Below, one piece after another: positions 57,024 through 64,000 of a stretch of 64,000 nt of DNA. Source of the stretch: Alphaproteobacteria bacterium (GTDB lineage: Bacteria > Pseudomonadota > Alphaproteobacteria > Caulobacterales > Hyphomonadaceae); assembly GCA_018830285.1 (NCBI GenBank), contig JAHJSB010000010.1:1-64000 (forward strand), given 5' to 3'. The notes below the pieces were generated by a model, which was not told the DNA's origin, did not search any database, and saw only the letters and a program-made list of their open reading frames with translations. The position numbers were made by a program, and so were the translations under genes. Numbering within the stretch: position 1 is the first letter of the stretch; every line of letters starts with the position of its first letter.

Positions 57024-57827
57024 ATGACAAAGACCCCTTCGGATCCCCGGCTTTCCGCCACCGTCCTGATCATCCGGGACGGCGAAAAGATGCCCGAAGT
57101 GCTGATGGTGAAGCGGCACTACGAGATCGATTTTGCGGCGGGTGCGCTTGTGTTTCCGGGCGGCAAGGCGAACGATGAAGACTCGGATGCCGCTTGGGAC
57201 GCCTTCACGGATGGTGATTTCGGGCCTGTCCAGCAGGATGCGCGGATCGCCGCCGTTCGGGAGGCATTTGAGGAATCCGGGCTCTTGCTGGCGCGGCATG
57301 CCAACAGGCGCGGCCCCGGCGCACCACTCGTGGGGCCGGCCATTTCTGAATTGCTGGCGCCACACCGCGGCCCGGTCGACAGGCGGGAAGAAAGCTTTCT
57401 GGGCTTGATGCGCCAGCACGACCTCGTCCTCGCGCTCGACAGCCTGATTCATTTCGGACACTGGATCACGCCGGAAATGATGCCGAAACGCTTCGACACC
57501 CATTTCTATCTTGCGCCAGCGCCAAAGGATCAGATCGCGGCGCATGACGGCCGCGAAACGACGGATGCCGTCTGGCTCGGCGCGCAGGAGGCGCTCGACA
57601 TGGAATTGGCGGGAGAGGCCACGATCATCTTTCCCACACGCATGAACCTGGTGAAACTGGCCCGCGGCACGTCAGTCGCGGACGCAGCTGAGCGGTTCGG
57701 GGCCGAAGACGTCGTCAAGGTCCTGCCGCATGCCGGCAAGGACGAATCCGGCCAACCTTGCCTGTTCATACCGGAAGAGGCGGGCTACGGGCAGACCGTC
57801 GAGTTGCTGTCGCGTGTCAACGTCTGA
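57024..57827 (+). CDS. NUDIX hydrolase
   Basis: A 267-residue NUDIX pyrophosphohydrolase. The fold begins with RLSATVLIIRDGEKMPEVLM, and the box is built from FPGGKANDED then, after an insert, REAFEESGLLL, giving the metal-binding REx2EExG. The long insert between the glycine and the RE part is typical of the NUDT8/NUDT19 group, some of which split acyl-CoA. The substrate here is not certain. Its stop abuts the stop of the convergent Hpt gene. Confidence 0.87.
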   Translation: MTKTPSDPRLSATVLIIRDGEKMPEVLMVKRHYEIDFAAGALVFPGGKANDEDSDAAWDAFTDGDFGPVQQDARIAAVREAFEESGLLLARHANRRGPGAPLVGPAISELLAPHRGPVDRREESFLGLMRQHDLVLALDSLIHFGHWITPEMMPKRFDTHFYLAPAPKDQIAAHDGRETTDAVWLGAQEALDMELAGEATIIFPTRMNLVKLARGTSVADAAERFGAEDVVKVLPHAGKDESGQPCLFIPEEAGYGQTVELLSRVNV

Positions 57828-58388
57828 TTATTTGCGGGCGGTTTTCGCTGCGACGCTCTGTTCCAGTGCGTCGCAGACCGCGTCAGCAACTGACGCCGCG
57901 CTGTCGCCAGACCCGACACCCACGAAGGCTGCCCTGCACGCTTCAATGTGCAGATTGATGAGGGCGGAATTTTCACCCGGGTGTGTGTCGCTGAGCAGGG
58001 TGCACAGCGAGCCGCAAAGCCTGGAGATGGCGGGGTAACCGTATGAGCCCGCGACACCCTGGATATTGTGCGAGGCAGTGAAGACGGCCCGGTAGGATTC
58101 CGGCGTGGCTTCGGGTGCTTGCGCGTCCCTCCATGCGGCGACCAGCTTGTCGAGGTCGGTCGTCATCCATGCTTCAAATTGACCTGAAAGGGAGTCGACC
58201 GCCGCCTCGGCGCGATCGGCCATGTCCGCCGGATCGGCGCTTTGGACGATGTCTGACTCTGCTTCTGGCGCAGGCACAGCCGGGCGAATCTTGATGACGC
58301 GGGAAATATCAGGCGTTTGAATCTGTTTGGCATCCGCCATTGAGGCAGTCTTTGACGGCAGGAATTTTCCAAATAGCTTGCTGATCAT
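57828..58388 (-). CDS. orphan Hpt (histidine phosphotransfer) domain protein
   Basis: A 186-residue protein with a C-terminal four-helix Hpt domain from about residue 90 to 180. The phosphorylated His is in TASHNIQGVAGSYGYPAI, where H-N-I-Q-G takes the place of the usual H-x-x-K-G, so the Lys is a Gln. The first 80 residues are low-complexity and Ala/Pro-rich. It would carry phosphate between a hybrid sensor kinase and a response regulator, but no such partner is near. ATG 58388 is used instead of a start 13 codons earlier. Confidence 0.75.
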   Translation of the reverse strand: MISKLFGKFLPSKTASMADAKQIQTPDISRVIKIRPAVPAPEAESDIVQSADPADMADRAEAAVDSLSGQFEAWMTTDLDKLVAAWRDAQAPEATPESYRAVFTASHNIQGVAGSYGYPAISRLCGSLCTLLSDTHPGENSALINLHIEACRAAFVGVGSGDSAASVADAVCDALEQSVAAKTARK

Positions 58389-58464
58389 CGTTTCGTCCCG
58401 AGTTTGTCGGACGAATGTAACCAGCAAGGCTTAAAAAACCGCTGACAAATCAGGGTCGGCAAAT

Positions 58465-59232
58465 TTAGAAAGCAAATTGTTCGCGCAAGATCCGTTCGTC
58501 CAGCGCATGGCCCGGGTCAAACAGCATCGTGAGGCGCCGGTCGCGGCTCTCGCGCACCTGCACATGGACGATGTCCCTGACCTCCTGGTTGTCGGCCGCA
58601 GCGGCGACGGGCCGACGATCCGGCGCAATCACGTCGATATTCACGGTCGCATCATGACGCAGGAGCGCGCCTTTCCAGCGGCGCGGACGGAAGGCGCTGA
58701 CCGGGGTCAGCGCCAGCAGGTTGGCGCCAATCGGTAGGATCGGGCCGTGGGCTGACAGATTGTAGGCGGTTGAGCCAGCGGGCGTTGCCACCATCACGCC
58801 GTCGCACGTGAGTTCCTCCATCCGGATCCGGTCGTCGACCGTGATTTTCAGGCGCGCCGACTGGGCCGTCTGCCGCAGTAGCGAGACTTCGTTGATCGCC
58901 AGCGCCCGGTGCTGTTTCCCGTGCATGTCAGTGGCGATCATGCGCAAGGGAATGATGCTGGCGCGTTCCGCCGCGTTGATGCGCTCAACCAGTCCATCAA
59001 GACAGTAATCATTCATCAGGAACCCGACTGTGCCGCGGTGCATGCCGTAGACAGCCTTGTTGTCGTCGAATCGGCGCCGCAACGTGTCGAGCATGGCGCC
59101 GTCGCCGCCAATCGCGACGATGACATCGGCGTCGGTTTCGGACACCTGCCCATAGCGTCGGATCAATTCCGGCAGGGCGTCCTGGGCTTCAGGACGTTTC
59201 GAGGCGAAAAATGCAAGGCGGAGCTGGGTCAT
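58465..59232 (-). CDS. nadK: NAD kinase
   Basis: A 255-residue kinase that makes NADP from NAD and ATP. The GGDG motif is in DVIVAIGGDGAML near residue 43, the NE motif in ALAINEVSLLR, and the substrate site in MVATPAGSTAYNLSAHGPIL. Length fits the short alphaproteobacterial NadK. The start MTQLRLAFFASKRPE is three codons into the open frame. It lies 76 bases upstream of the Hpt gene on the same strand. Confidence 0.93.
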   Translation of the reverse strand: MTQLRLAFFASKRPEAQDALPELIRRYGQVSETDADVIVAIGGDGAMLDTLRRRFDDNKAVYGMHRGTVGFLMNDYCLDGLVERINAAERASIIPLRMIATDMHGKQHRALAINEVSLLRQTAQSARLKITVDDRIRMEELTCDGVMVATPAGSTAYNLSAHGPILPIGANLLALTPVSAFRPRRWKGALLRHDATVNIDVIAPDRRPVAAAADNQEVRDIVHVQVRESRDRRLTMLFDPGHALDERILREQFAF

Positions 59233-59399
59233 TGCGACCACATGTCGGCGGCGTTGCCTGAATCGTCAAGGATTTCGCGAATTCTTCGGCAGGGAGCCAG
59301 CACCCGCCGAGGTGCGCCCTGATGACGCCTGCGTCAGGTTTAACTGGCGCAGGACTGCAATTTCCGCTACTTTCGCCTCAAAACATGGAGGAGATGAAT

Positions 59400-60176
59400 A
59401 TGGCCGATGGTGCCCAGAAAGTGGATATTCGCGGATCCGTCAGCGCTGAAGAGTGGAAAGCGCGCGTTGATCTGGCGGCCATGTATCGCCTCGTTGCCCT
59501 GCACGGCTGGGACGACATGATCTTCACGCACATTTCCCACCGCGTGCCCGGCCCCGAACATCATTTCCTGATCAACCCATACGGCATGCTGTTTGAAGAG
59601 ATCACCGCGTCCTCACTCGTCAAGGTCGATCTTGATGGCAATGTCATCCAGGAAACCGAGTATTTCATCAATCCGGCGGGCTTCACGATCCACTCTGCTG
59701 TCCATGCGGCGCGCGACGACGCCCATGTCGTCATGCACCTGCATACGAATGATGGCGTTGCCGTTTCGTGCCAGAAGGAGGGCCTGATGCCGCTTAGCCA
59801 GACATCGATGCTGGTACGTCACGATCTGGCCTATCATGACTATGAAGGCGTCGCGCTGGATCTTGGCGAACGCGAACGCCTCGTCGCGGACATCGGCACC
59901 AAGAACAACATGCTGCTTTACAATCACGGCACCATGACGGTGGGTGGCACGGCAGCCGAAACCTTCCTGCGCATGTTTTTCCTCGAGCGTGCGTGCACCA
60001 TGCAGGTCCGGGCGCTTTCAGCCGGACGGGATGGCGTCATCCTTGCCCCGGAATCCGTTCAGAATGTTGTCAAAGGGCAGAGCAATCCGGAAGGCACGAA
60101 CGTGCTCGCCAATCGCTTGGCCTGGCCAGCGCTGCTGCGCAAACTGGATCGCGAGTCGCCCGGATACGATTCCTAA
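59400..60176 (+). CDS. class II aldolase/adducin-family protein
   Basis: A 258-residue protein of the class II aldolase/adducin head family. The zinc ligands appear in VVMHLHTNDGVAVSCQ (H-x-H) and in LLYNHGTMTVGGTAAE (third His). FTHISHRVPGPEHHFLINPYG is the typical N-terminal part. The substrate could be a phosphorylated sugar, but many members have none assigned. A strong GGAGGAG precedes the ATG at 59400; the open frame extends 26 codons further. It lies 109 bases before hemA. Confidence 0.87.
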   Translation: MADGAQKVDIRGSVSAEEWKARVDLAAMYRLVALHGWDDMIFTHISHRVPGPEHHFLINPYGMLFEEITASSLVKVDLDGNVIQETEYFINPAGFTIHSAVHAARDDAHVVMHLHTNDGVAVSCQKEGLMPLSQTSMLVRHDLAYHDYEGVALDLGERERLVADIGTKNNMLLYNHGTMTVGGTAAETFLRMFFLERACTMQVRALSAGRDGVILAPESVQNVVKGQSNPEGTNVLANRLAWPALLRKLDRESPGYDS

Positions 60177-60285
60177 GGGTATCCACGTATGCGACAAATA
60201 CAGCCTTTGTCGTAGTTGAGGATTATCAAGCGGGCTGCGCCCGCCTATTTAACCGCCAGACCTAGTATGAGGGCGTTGTACAGCC

Positions 60286-61503
60286 ATGAAGCATCTCAAA
60301 GCATTCGAAGACGCCCTTGGCGAAATCCATGGCGAAGGCCGCTATCGGGTATTCATCGACCTTCACCGTCATCGGGGGCGCTTCCCGAAGGCGACCGCCC
60401 GATTTGAGGATGGCGAGCGCGAAGTCACGATCTGGTGCTCCAACGACTATCTTGGCATGGGTCAGGACGATGATGTCATCAATGCGATGCACGAGGCGAT
60501 CGACAGTTTTGGCGCCGGTTCCGGCGGTACGCGCAACATTTCCGGCACGACCCGCTACCATGTCGATCTCGAACGCGAACTGGCCGACCTTCATGGCAAG
60601 GAATCGGCACTCCTGTTCACGTCGGGTTATGTGTCCAATGAGGCAACCCTGTCGACGCTGGGCAAGATCCTGCCCAACATGATCATCTATTCTGACGCGC
60701 TGAACCATGCCTCCATGATTGAAGGCATTCGCCGTTCGGGTCTGGACCGCAGGATTTTCCGTCACAATGACGTCGACCACCTTCGCGCCTTGCTGGAACT
60801 TGATGATCCGGATCGTCCCAAGCTCATTGCGTTCGAAAGCGTCTACTCGATGGATGGCGATTTCGGTCGGATGGAAGAGCTTTGCGATCTGGCTGATGAG
60901 TTCAATGCCCTGACCTATCTCGACGAAGTCCATGCGGTCGGTCTCTACGGGCACAACGGGGCGGGGGTGGCCGAGATGCAGGGCCTGGCTGACCGTATCG
61001 ACATAATTGAAGGGACGCTCGGCAAGGCTTATGGTGTCATGGGCGGTTATATCGCCGGGCACACGACCGTGATCGACTCGATTCGCTCGATGGCGTCCGG
61101 TTTTATCTTCACGACATCAACGTGCCCGGTCATGGCCGCTGGTGCACTTGCAAGCGTCTCGAAACTGCGGACAGATGAAGGGCGCCGTTTGCGTTCGGTG
61201 CATCAGGCCAACGCAGCGTTGCTCAAGCAGAAATTCACCGATGCAGGCCTGCCTGTCATGGAATCACCGTCGCATATCGTGCCATTGCTCGTCGGTGATC
61301 CTGAGCGCTGCAAGGCGCTGTCTGATACATTGCTGTTCGACTTCGGCATCTATGTGCAGCCGATCAATTTTCCCACGGTCCCGCGCGGAACCGAGCGCCT
61401 GCGATTCACGCCAAGCCCGGTGCACGGTGAGGCGATGATGGACGAACTGGTCGCGGCCATTCTTGCCGTCTGGAAGCAGCTGGGGCTCGACAAGGCCGCT
61501 TGA
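60286..61503 (+). CDS. hemA: 5-aminolevulinate synthase
   Basis: A 405-residue PLP enzyme that condenses glycine with succinyl-CoA, the first step of the C4 route to haem. ICSNDYLGM-type motif ([13 protein letters not shown]), [37 protein letters not shown] for PLP and [18 protein letters not shown] with the Schiff-base Lys are all present. This enzyme among bacteria is typical of alphaproteobacteria and so supports the placement of the window. It is convergent with mucR. Confidence 0.96.
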   Translation: MKHLKAFEDALGEIHGEGRYRVFIDLHRHRGRFPKATARFEDGEREVTIWCSNDYLGMGQDDDVINAMHEAIDSFGAGSGGTRNISGTTRYHVDLERELADLHGKESALLFTSGYVSNEATLSTLGKILPNMIIYSDALNHASMIEGIRRSGLDRRIFRHNDVDHLRALLELDDPDRPKLIAFESVYSMDGDFGRMEELCDLADEFNALTYLDEVHAVGLYGHNGAGVAEMQGLADRIDIIEGTLGKAYGVMGGYIAGHTTVIDSIRSMASGFIFTTSTCPVMAAGALASVSKLRTDEGRRLRSVHQANAALLKQKFTDAGLPVMESPSHIVPLLVGDPERCKALSDTLLFDFGIYVQPINFPTVPRGTERLRFTPSPVHGEAMMDELVAAILAVWKQLGLDKAA

Positions 61504-61544
61504 GTCGGTTCGTTTTACTTAAACTACATTGAATACTATAAGAA

Positions 61545-61949
61545 TTATGATGACCTCTTCTTGCCGAGGCCGATATCCTTGGCGTGTTGCGACCTGAGTT
61601 TTGCATAATTCGGGGCGACCATCGGATAGTCAGCAGGCAGGTTCCAGCGCGTCCGGTATTCTTCTGGTGTCATGTCGTAGCGTGAGCGAAGGTAGCGTTT
61701 CAGCATCTTCAGCTTACGGCCATCCTCGAGACAAACCAGGTATTCCGGCGTGACGGACTTCGCAATGGAGACTGCAGGTTGCGGCGCTTCTTCTTGGGGT
61801 GGGGAGCCCTTTGAAAGATCAATGATCGTGGTGTGCACGGTTCTGATCAGGTCTGGCAGGTCTGCTGCGGGTACTGCATTATTGGCAACGAAAGCCGAGA
61901 TGATACCCGTCGCCATCTTCAGCACATCAGTGTCGTCGATCTCACCCAT
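61545..61949 (-). CDS. mucR: MucR/Ros-family transcriptional regulator with altered zinc site
   Basis: A 134-residue DNA-binding protein that in related bacteria silences genes for exopolysaccharide, motility and the cell cycle at AT-rich sites. The DNA-binding part is CLEDGRKLKMLKRYLRSRYD followed by MTPEEYRTRWNLPADYPMVA, clearly MucR. The zinc site keeps Cys and Asp, but the two His of Ros/MucR are Tyr and a non-ligand, so zinc binding is doubtful; some related rhizobial proteins also bind DNA without zinc. The ATG at 61949 gives the usual length; the open frame extends 46 codons upstream. The 220 bases between it and glyA hold no other gene. Confidence 0.9.
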   Translation of the reverse strand: MGEIDDTDVLKMATGIISAFVANNAVPAADLPDLIRTVHTTIIDLSKGSPPQEEAPQPAVSIAKSVTPEYLVCLEDGRKLKMLKRYLRSRYDMTPEEYRTRWNLPADYPMVAPNYAKLRSQHAKDIGLGKKRSS

Positions 61950-62169
61950 GTCGCTCTTAGCCCCGTTGCGGTAAATATGCGCAGATCTCCAAGCAATTCG
62001 ATCTTGGCAAGGCTTAATACCATATAGATCGAAGTAATGGCACACAATACTCAAGACCGGATGTAAACAAGAATGTGGCGTGCGCATGCACTTCTAAGCA
62101 ATTCGTCGCGGTTGCAGCAGGAGTGCAGGCGGCGTAAAGACTTTGTGACCCTTGCCACAGGAGATTCTC

Positions 62170-63477
62170 ATGGCTGATACGGCGGCTCCGGCGCAGGCCA
62201 GAAATAGCGGATTTTTTACAACGCCGCTCGCGGATGCGGATCCGGAATTGTTCGCGGCGATCGCGGATGAACGCACGCGCCAGCAGCACCAGATCGAGCT
62301 TATCGCGTCGGAAAACATCGTCTCGAAAGCGGTGCTTGAAGCGCAAGGGTCGATCCTGACGAACAAGTATGCCGAAGGCTATCCCGGCAAACGCTATTAT
62401 GGCGGCTGCGAATTCGTGGATGTCGCCGAAAATCTCGCGATTGAGCGTGCGAAGGCGCTGTTCAGCTGCGGCTATGCCAACGTCCAGCCAAACTCAGGCA
62501 GTCAGGCGAACCAGGGCGTCTTCCAGGCAATGATAAAGCCGGGCGACACGATCCTCGGCATGAGCCTCGATGCAGGTGGCCACCTGACGCATGGTGCCAA
62601 GCCGAACCAGTCGGGCAAATGGTTCAATGCCGTCCAGTACGGTGTCAGCCGTGACGATGATCAGATCGACTTCGTCGAGGTCGAGCGTCTGGCGAAAGTC
62701 CATCGTCCGCAAATGATCATCGCAGGTGGGTCTGCCTACCCGCGTCAGATCGATTTCAGGAAATTCCGCGAGATAGCAGACGAAGTCGGCGCGCTCTTCC
62801 TTGTCGACATGGCGCACTTTGCCGGTCTCGTGGCAGGCGGCGTTCACCCGAACCCTCTGGAGCACTGCCACATCGCGACGACGACGACGCACAAGACCCT
62901 TCGCGGACCGCGTGGCGGCATGATCCTCACAAATGACGAGGCCATGGCGAAGAAGATCAATTCGGCAATCTTCCCAGGGATACAGGGCGGCCCGCTTATG
63001 CACGTCATCGCAGCCAAGGCCGTCGCATTCGGTGAAGCTCTGAGGCCGGAATTCAAAGCCTACGCCGCACAGGTTGTCGCGAATGCGCAGGCGATGGCAG
63101 CCGCCTGCAAGTCGGGCGGATTGGACGTTGTCTCCGGCGGCACAGACACGCATCTCGCACTGATCGACCTGCGTCCGAAGAAGGTCACCGGTCGCGATGC
63201 CGAACACGCGCTCGAGCGGGCATTCATCACCTGCAACAAGAATGGCGTGCCATTCGACCCCGAAAAACCGACCATCACCAGCGGCATACGCGTTGGCTCG
63301 CCTGCTGGCACGACCCGCGGTTTTGGCGAGGAAGAGTTCACGCAGATCGGCGACTGGATCGGCGAAGTCGTCGGCGCGGTCGCAGCGGGTGAAAGCACAA
63401 TAGTCGAAGACAAGGTCCGCGCCGAGGTAAAGGCCCTGACAGCGCGATTCCCGATCTACAACGGCTTGGGAGCTTGA
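62170..63477 (+). CDS. glyA: serine hydroxymethyltransferase
   Basis: A 435-residue PLP enzyme that converts serine and tetrahydrofolate to glycine and methylene-THF. [40 protein letters not shown] and the Schiff-base Lys in [16 protein letters not shown] are diagnostic. Its glycine product could feed the nearby hemA enzyme, though they are not co-transcribed. ATG 62170 has AGGAGA just before it. nrdR follows after six bases. Confidence 0.97.
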   Translation: MADTAAPAQARNSGFFTTPLADADPELFAAIADERTRQQHQIELIASENIVSKAVLEAQGSILTNKYAEGYPGKRYYGGCEFVDVAENLAIERAKALFSCGYANVQPNSGSQANQGVFQAMIKPGDTILGMSLDAGGHLTHGAKPNQSGKWFNAVQYGVSRDDDQIDFVEVERLAKVHRPQMIIAGGSAYPRQIDFRKFREIADEVGALFLVDMAHFAGLVAGGVHPNPLEHCHIATTTTHKTLRGPRGGMILTNDEAMAKKINSAIFPGIQGGPLMHVIAAKAVAFGEALRPEFKAYAAQVVANAQAMAAACKSGGLDVVSGGTDTHLALIDLRPKKVTGRDAEHALERAFITCNKNGVPFDPEKPTITSGIRVGSPAGTTRGFGEEEFTQIGDWIGEVVGAVAAGESTIVEDKVRAEVKALTARFPIYNGLGA

Positions 63478-63483
63478 TGCGTT

Positions 63484-63954
63484 TTGCGCTGTCCGTTCTG
63501 TGGTTCTGAAAATACAGCCGTAAAGGACAGCCGATCGGCTGAGGACGACACTGCCGTGCGTCGCCGCCGCGTATGCGAAAGCTGCGGTGCGCGCTTCACG
63601 ACGTTCGAGCGGGTCCAGCTGCGAGAGATCGTCGTGATCAAGCGCGATGGCAAACGGTCGCTTTTCGAACGTGACAAGTTGTTCCGATCGATCTCAGTTG
63701 CCGTGCGCAAGCGGCCGGTGGACCGCGACCGGATTGACCAGATGGTGTCCGGCATCGTGCGCAAGCTTGAGAGTGGCGGCGAGTCGGAAGTGCCGTCGTC
63801 CCAGCTTGGCGAACTCGTCATGGAATCGCTGAAACGCGTCGATCCGGTTGGGTATGTCCGCTACGCCAGCGTGTATCGCGACTTCAAGGATCCGAGCGAT
63901 TTCGCCCAGTTCATCGAAAAGACCGCGCTCGAAGAAGATATCGACGAGTCATGA
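63484..63954 (+). CDS. nrdR: transcriptional repressor NrdR
   Basis: A 156-residue repressor of ribonucleotide reductase genes. The zinc ribbon is [15 protein letters not shown] and [14 protein letters not shown], followed by the ATP-cone domain ([20 protein letters not shown]). The conserved start RCPFCGS leaves only TTG at 63484 as a start in this frame; GGGAG lies about a dozen bases before it, inside the end of glyA. A rare start would keep its level low and tied to glyA translation. It overlaps the next gene by ATGA. Confidence 0.95.
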   Translation: MRCPFCGSENTAVKDSRSAEDDTAVRRRRVCESCGARFTTFERVQLREIVVIKRDGKRSLFERDKLFRSISVAVRKRPVDRDRIDQMVSGIVRKLESGGESEVPSSQLGELVMESLKRVDPVGYVRYASVYRDFKDPSDFAQFIEKTALEEDIDES

Positions 63955-64000
63955 GCGGTGTGAGGGTTACCCTCAAGATCGCGACCTCGCTTGATGCGCG
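63951..64000 (+). CDS. RibD-family reductase, 5' end only
   Basis: Only 16 codons lie in the window. The ATG overlaps the nrdR stop. The peptide [14 protein letters not shown] resembles the first strand of the RibD C-terminal reductase (dihydrofolate-reductase fold), where VTLKLATSLDGR is typical. In many alphaproteobacteria ribD follows nrdR, but a full RibD would start with the deaminase domain, so this may be a reductase-only protein. Partial at the window edge. Confidence 0.5.
   Translation, partial: MSGVRVTLKIATSLDA

Noticed and set aside
62090-62169. A riboswitch in the glyA leader
   Set aside because: Short GC-rich stems are present, but no conserved core of a glycine, SAM or folate riboswitch could be recognised.

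Overview
The window looks like a chromosomal segment of a GC-rich alphaproteobacterium. The support is the C4-type 5-aminolevulinate synthase (hemA), a MucR-family regulator, DUF2336 and GlnB/GlnA with an adenylylation-type tyrosine. The gene orders purQ...purL...bolA...grxD, clpP-clpX, tRNA-Leu-tig and glyA-nrdR-rib also fit. The many lipoproteins, M2 and M28 peptidases and DUF2807 proteins suggest a Hyphomonadaceae/Caulobacterales-like heterotroph. That placement is inference from gene content; no marker phylogeny could be run.

Layout. (1) 1-721: the broken 3' end of an IS3-family element. (2) About 0.8-19.4 kb: a surface-polysaccharide locus. It has a plus-strand group (acyltransferase, polysaccharide deacetylase, GT2), a long minus-strand run of ten genes, and then a GT2 plus Wzx-like flippase pair and a last GT2. 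The minus-strand run reads GT4, two tandem GT2 paralogues, N-acetyltransferase, Gfo/Idh dehydrogenase, aminotransferase, epimerase, second aminotransferase, FemAB/GNAT-like protein and GT-B transferase. The dehydrogenase/aminotransferase/acetyltransferase trio matches the logic of making an N-acetylated 3-amino sugar. (3) 19.5-22.8 kb: a decayed segmental duplication. An intact SDR gene with a dead rpsD 5' fragment mirrors a truncated SDR pseudogene with the real rpsD, and a methyltransferase lies between them. (4) 22.8-27 kb: PPK2, two secreted DUF2807 proteins, a small lipoprotein with a palindromic divergent promoter, and rimO.

(5) 27-39 kb: the conserved order purQ, purL, bolA, grxD, opened up by unrelated genes: a TPR-sulfotransferase, adenine deaminase, a DUF3089 hydrolase, an M28 peptidase, DUF1993 and an M2 peptidase. 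(6) 39-46 kb: entericidin-like lipoprotein, FAD oxidoreductase, rlmJ, a large M28 lipoprotein, an Ala-rich lipoprotein, pirin, a uracil-DNA glycosylase-family protein and a lipoprotein hydrolase. (7) 46-56 kb: housekeeping genes: clpP, clpX, glnB-glnA, coq4, histidine phosphatase, nnr, tRNA-Leu(UAG), tig, DUF2336. (8) 56-64 kb: a degenerate EAL-like protein, NUDIX, Hpt, NAD kinase, class II aldolase, hemA, mucR, glyA, nrdR and the start of a rib gene.

I saw no CRISPR array, phage, toxin-antitoxin pair or recognisable defence system. The most distinctive material is the polysaccharide locus and the duplicated SDR/rpsD junction at its right edge. No intergenic stretch above 300 bases is unexplained; the longest (20342-20682) holds the dead rpsD copy. 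Start codons were moved inward from the longest open frame where a Shine-Dalgarno-like sequence, a signal peptide or family length argued for it; each entry says so.
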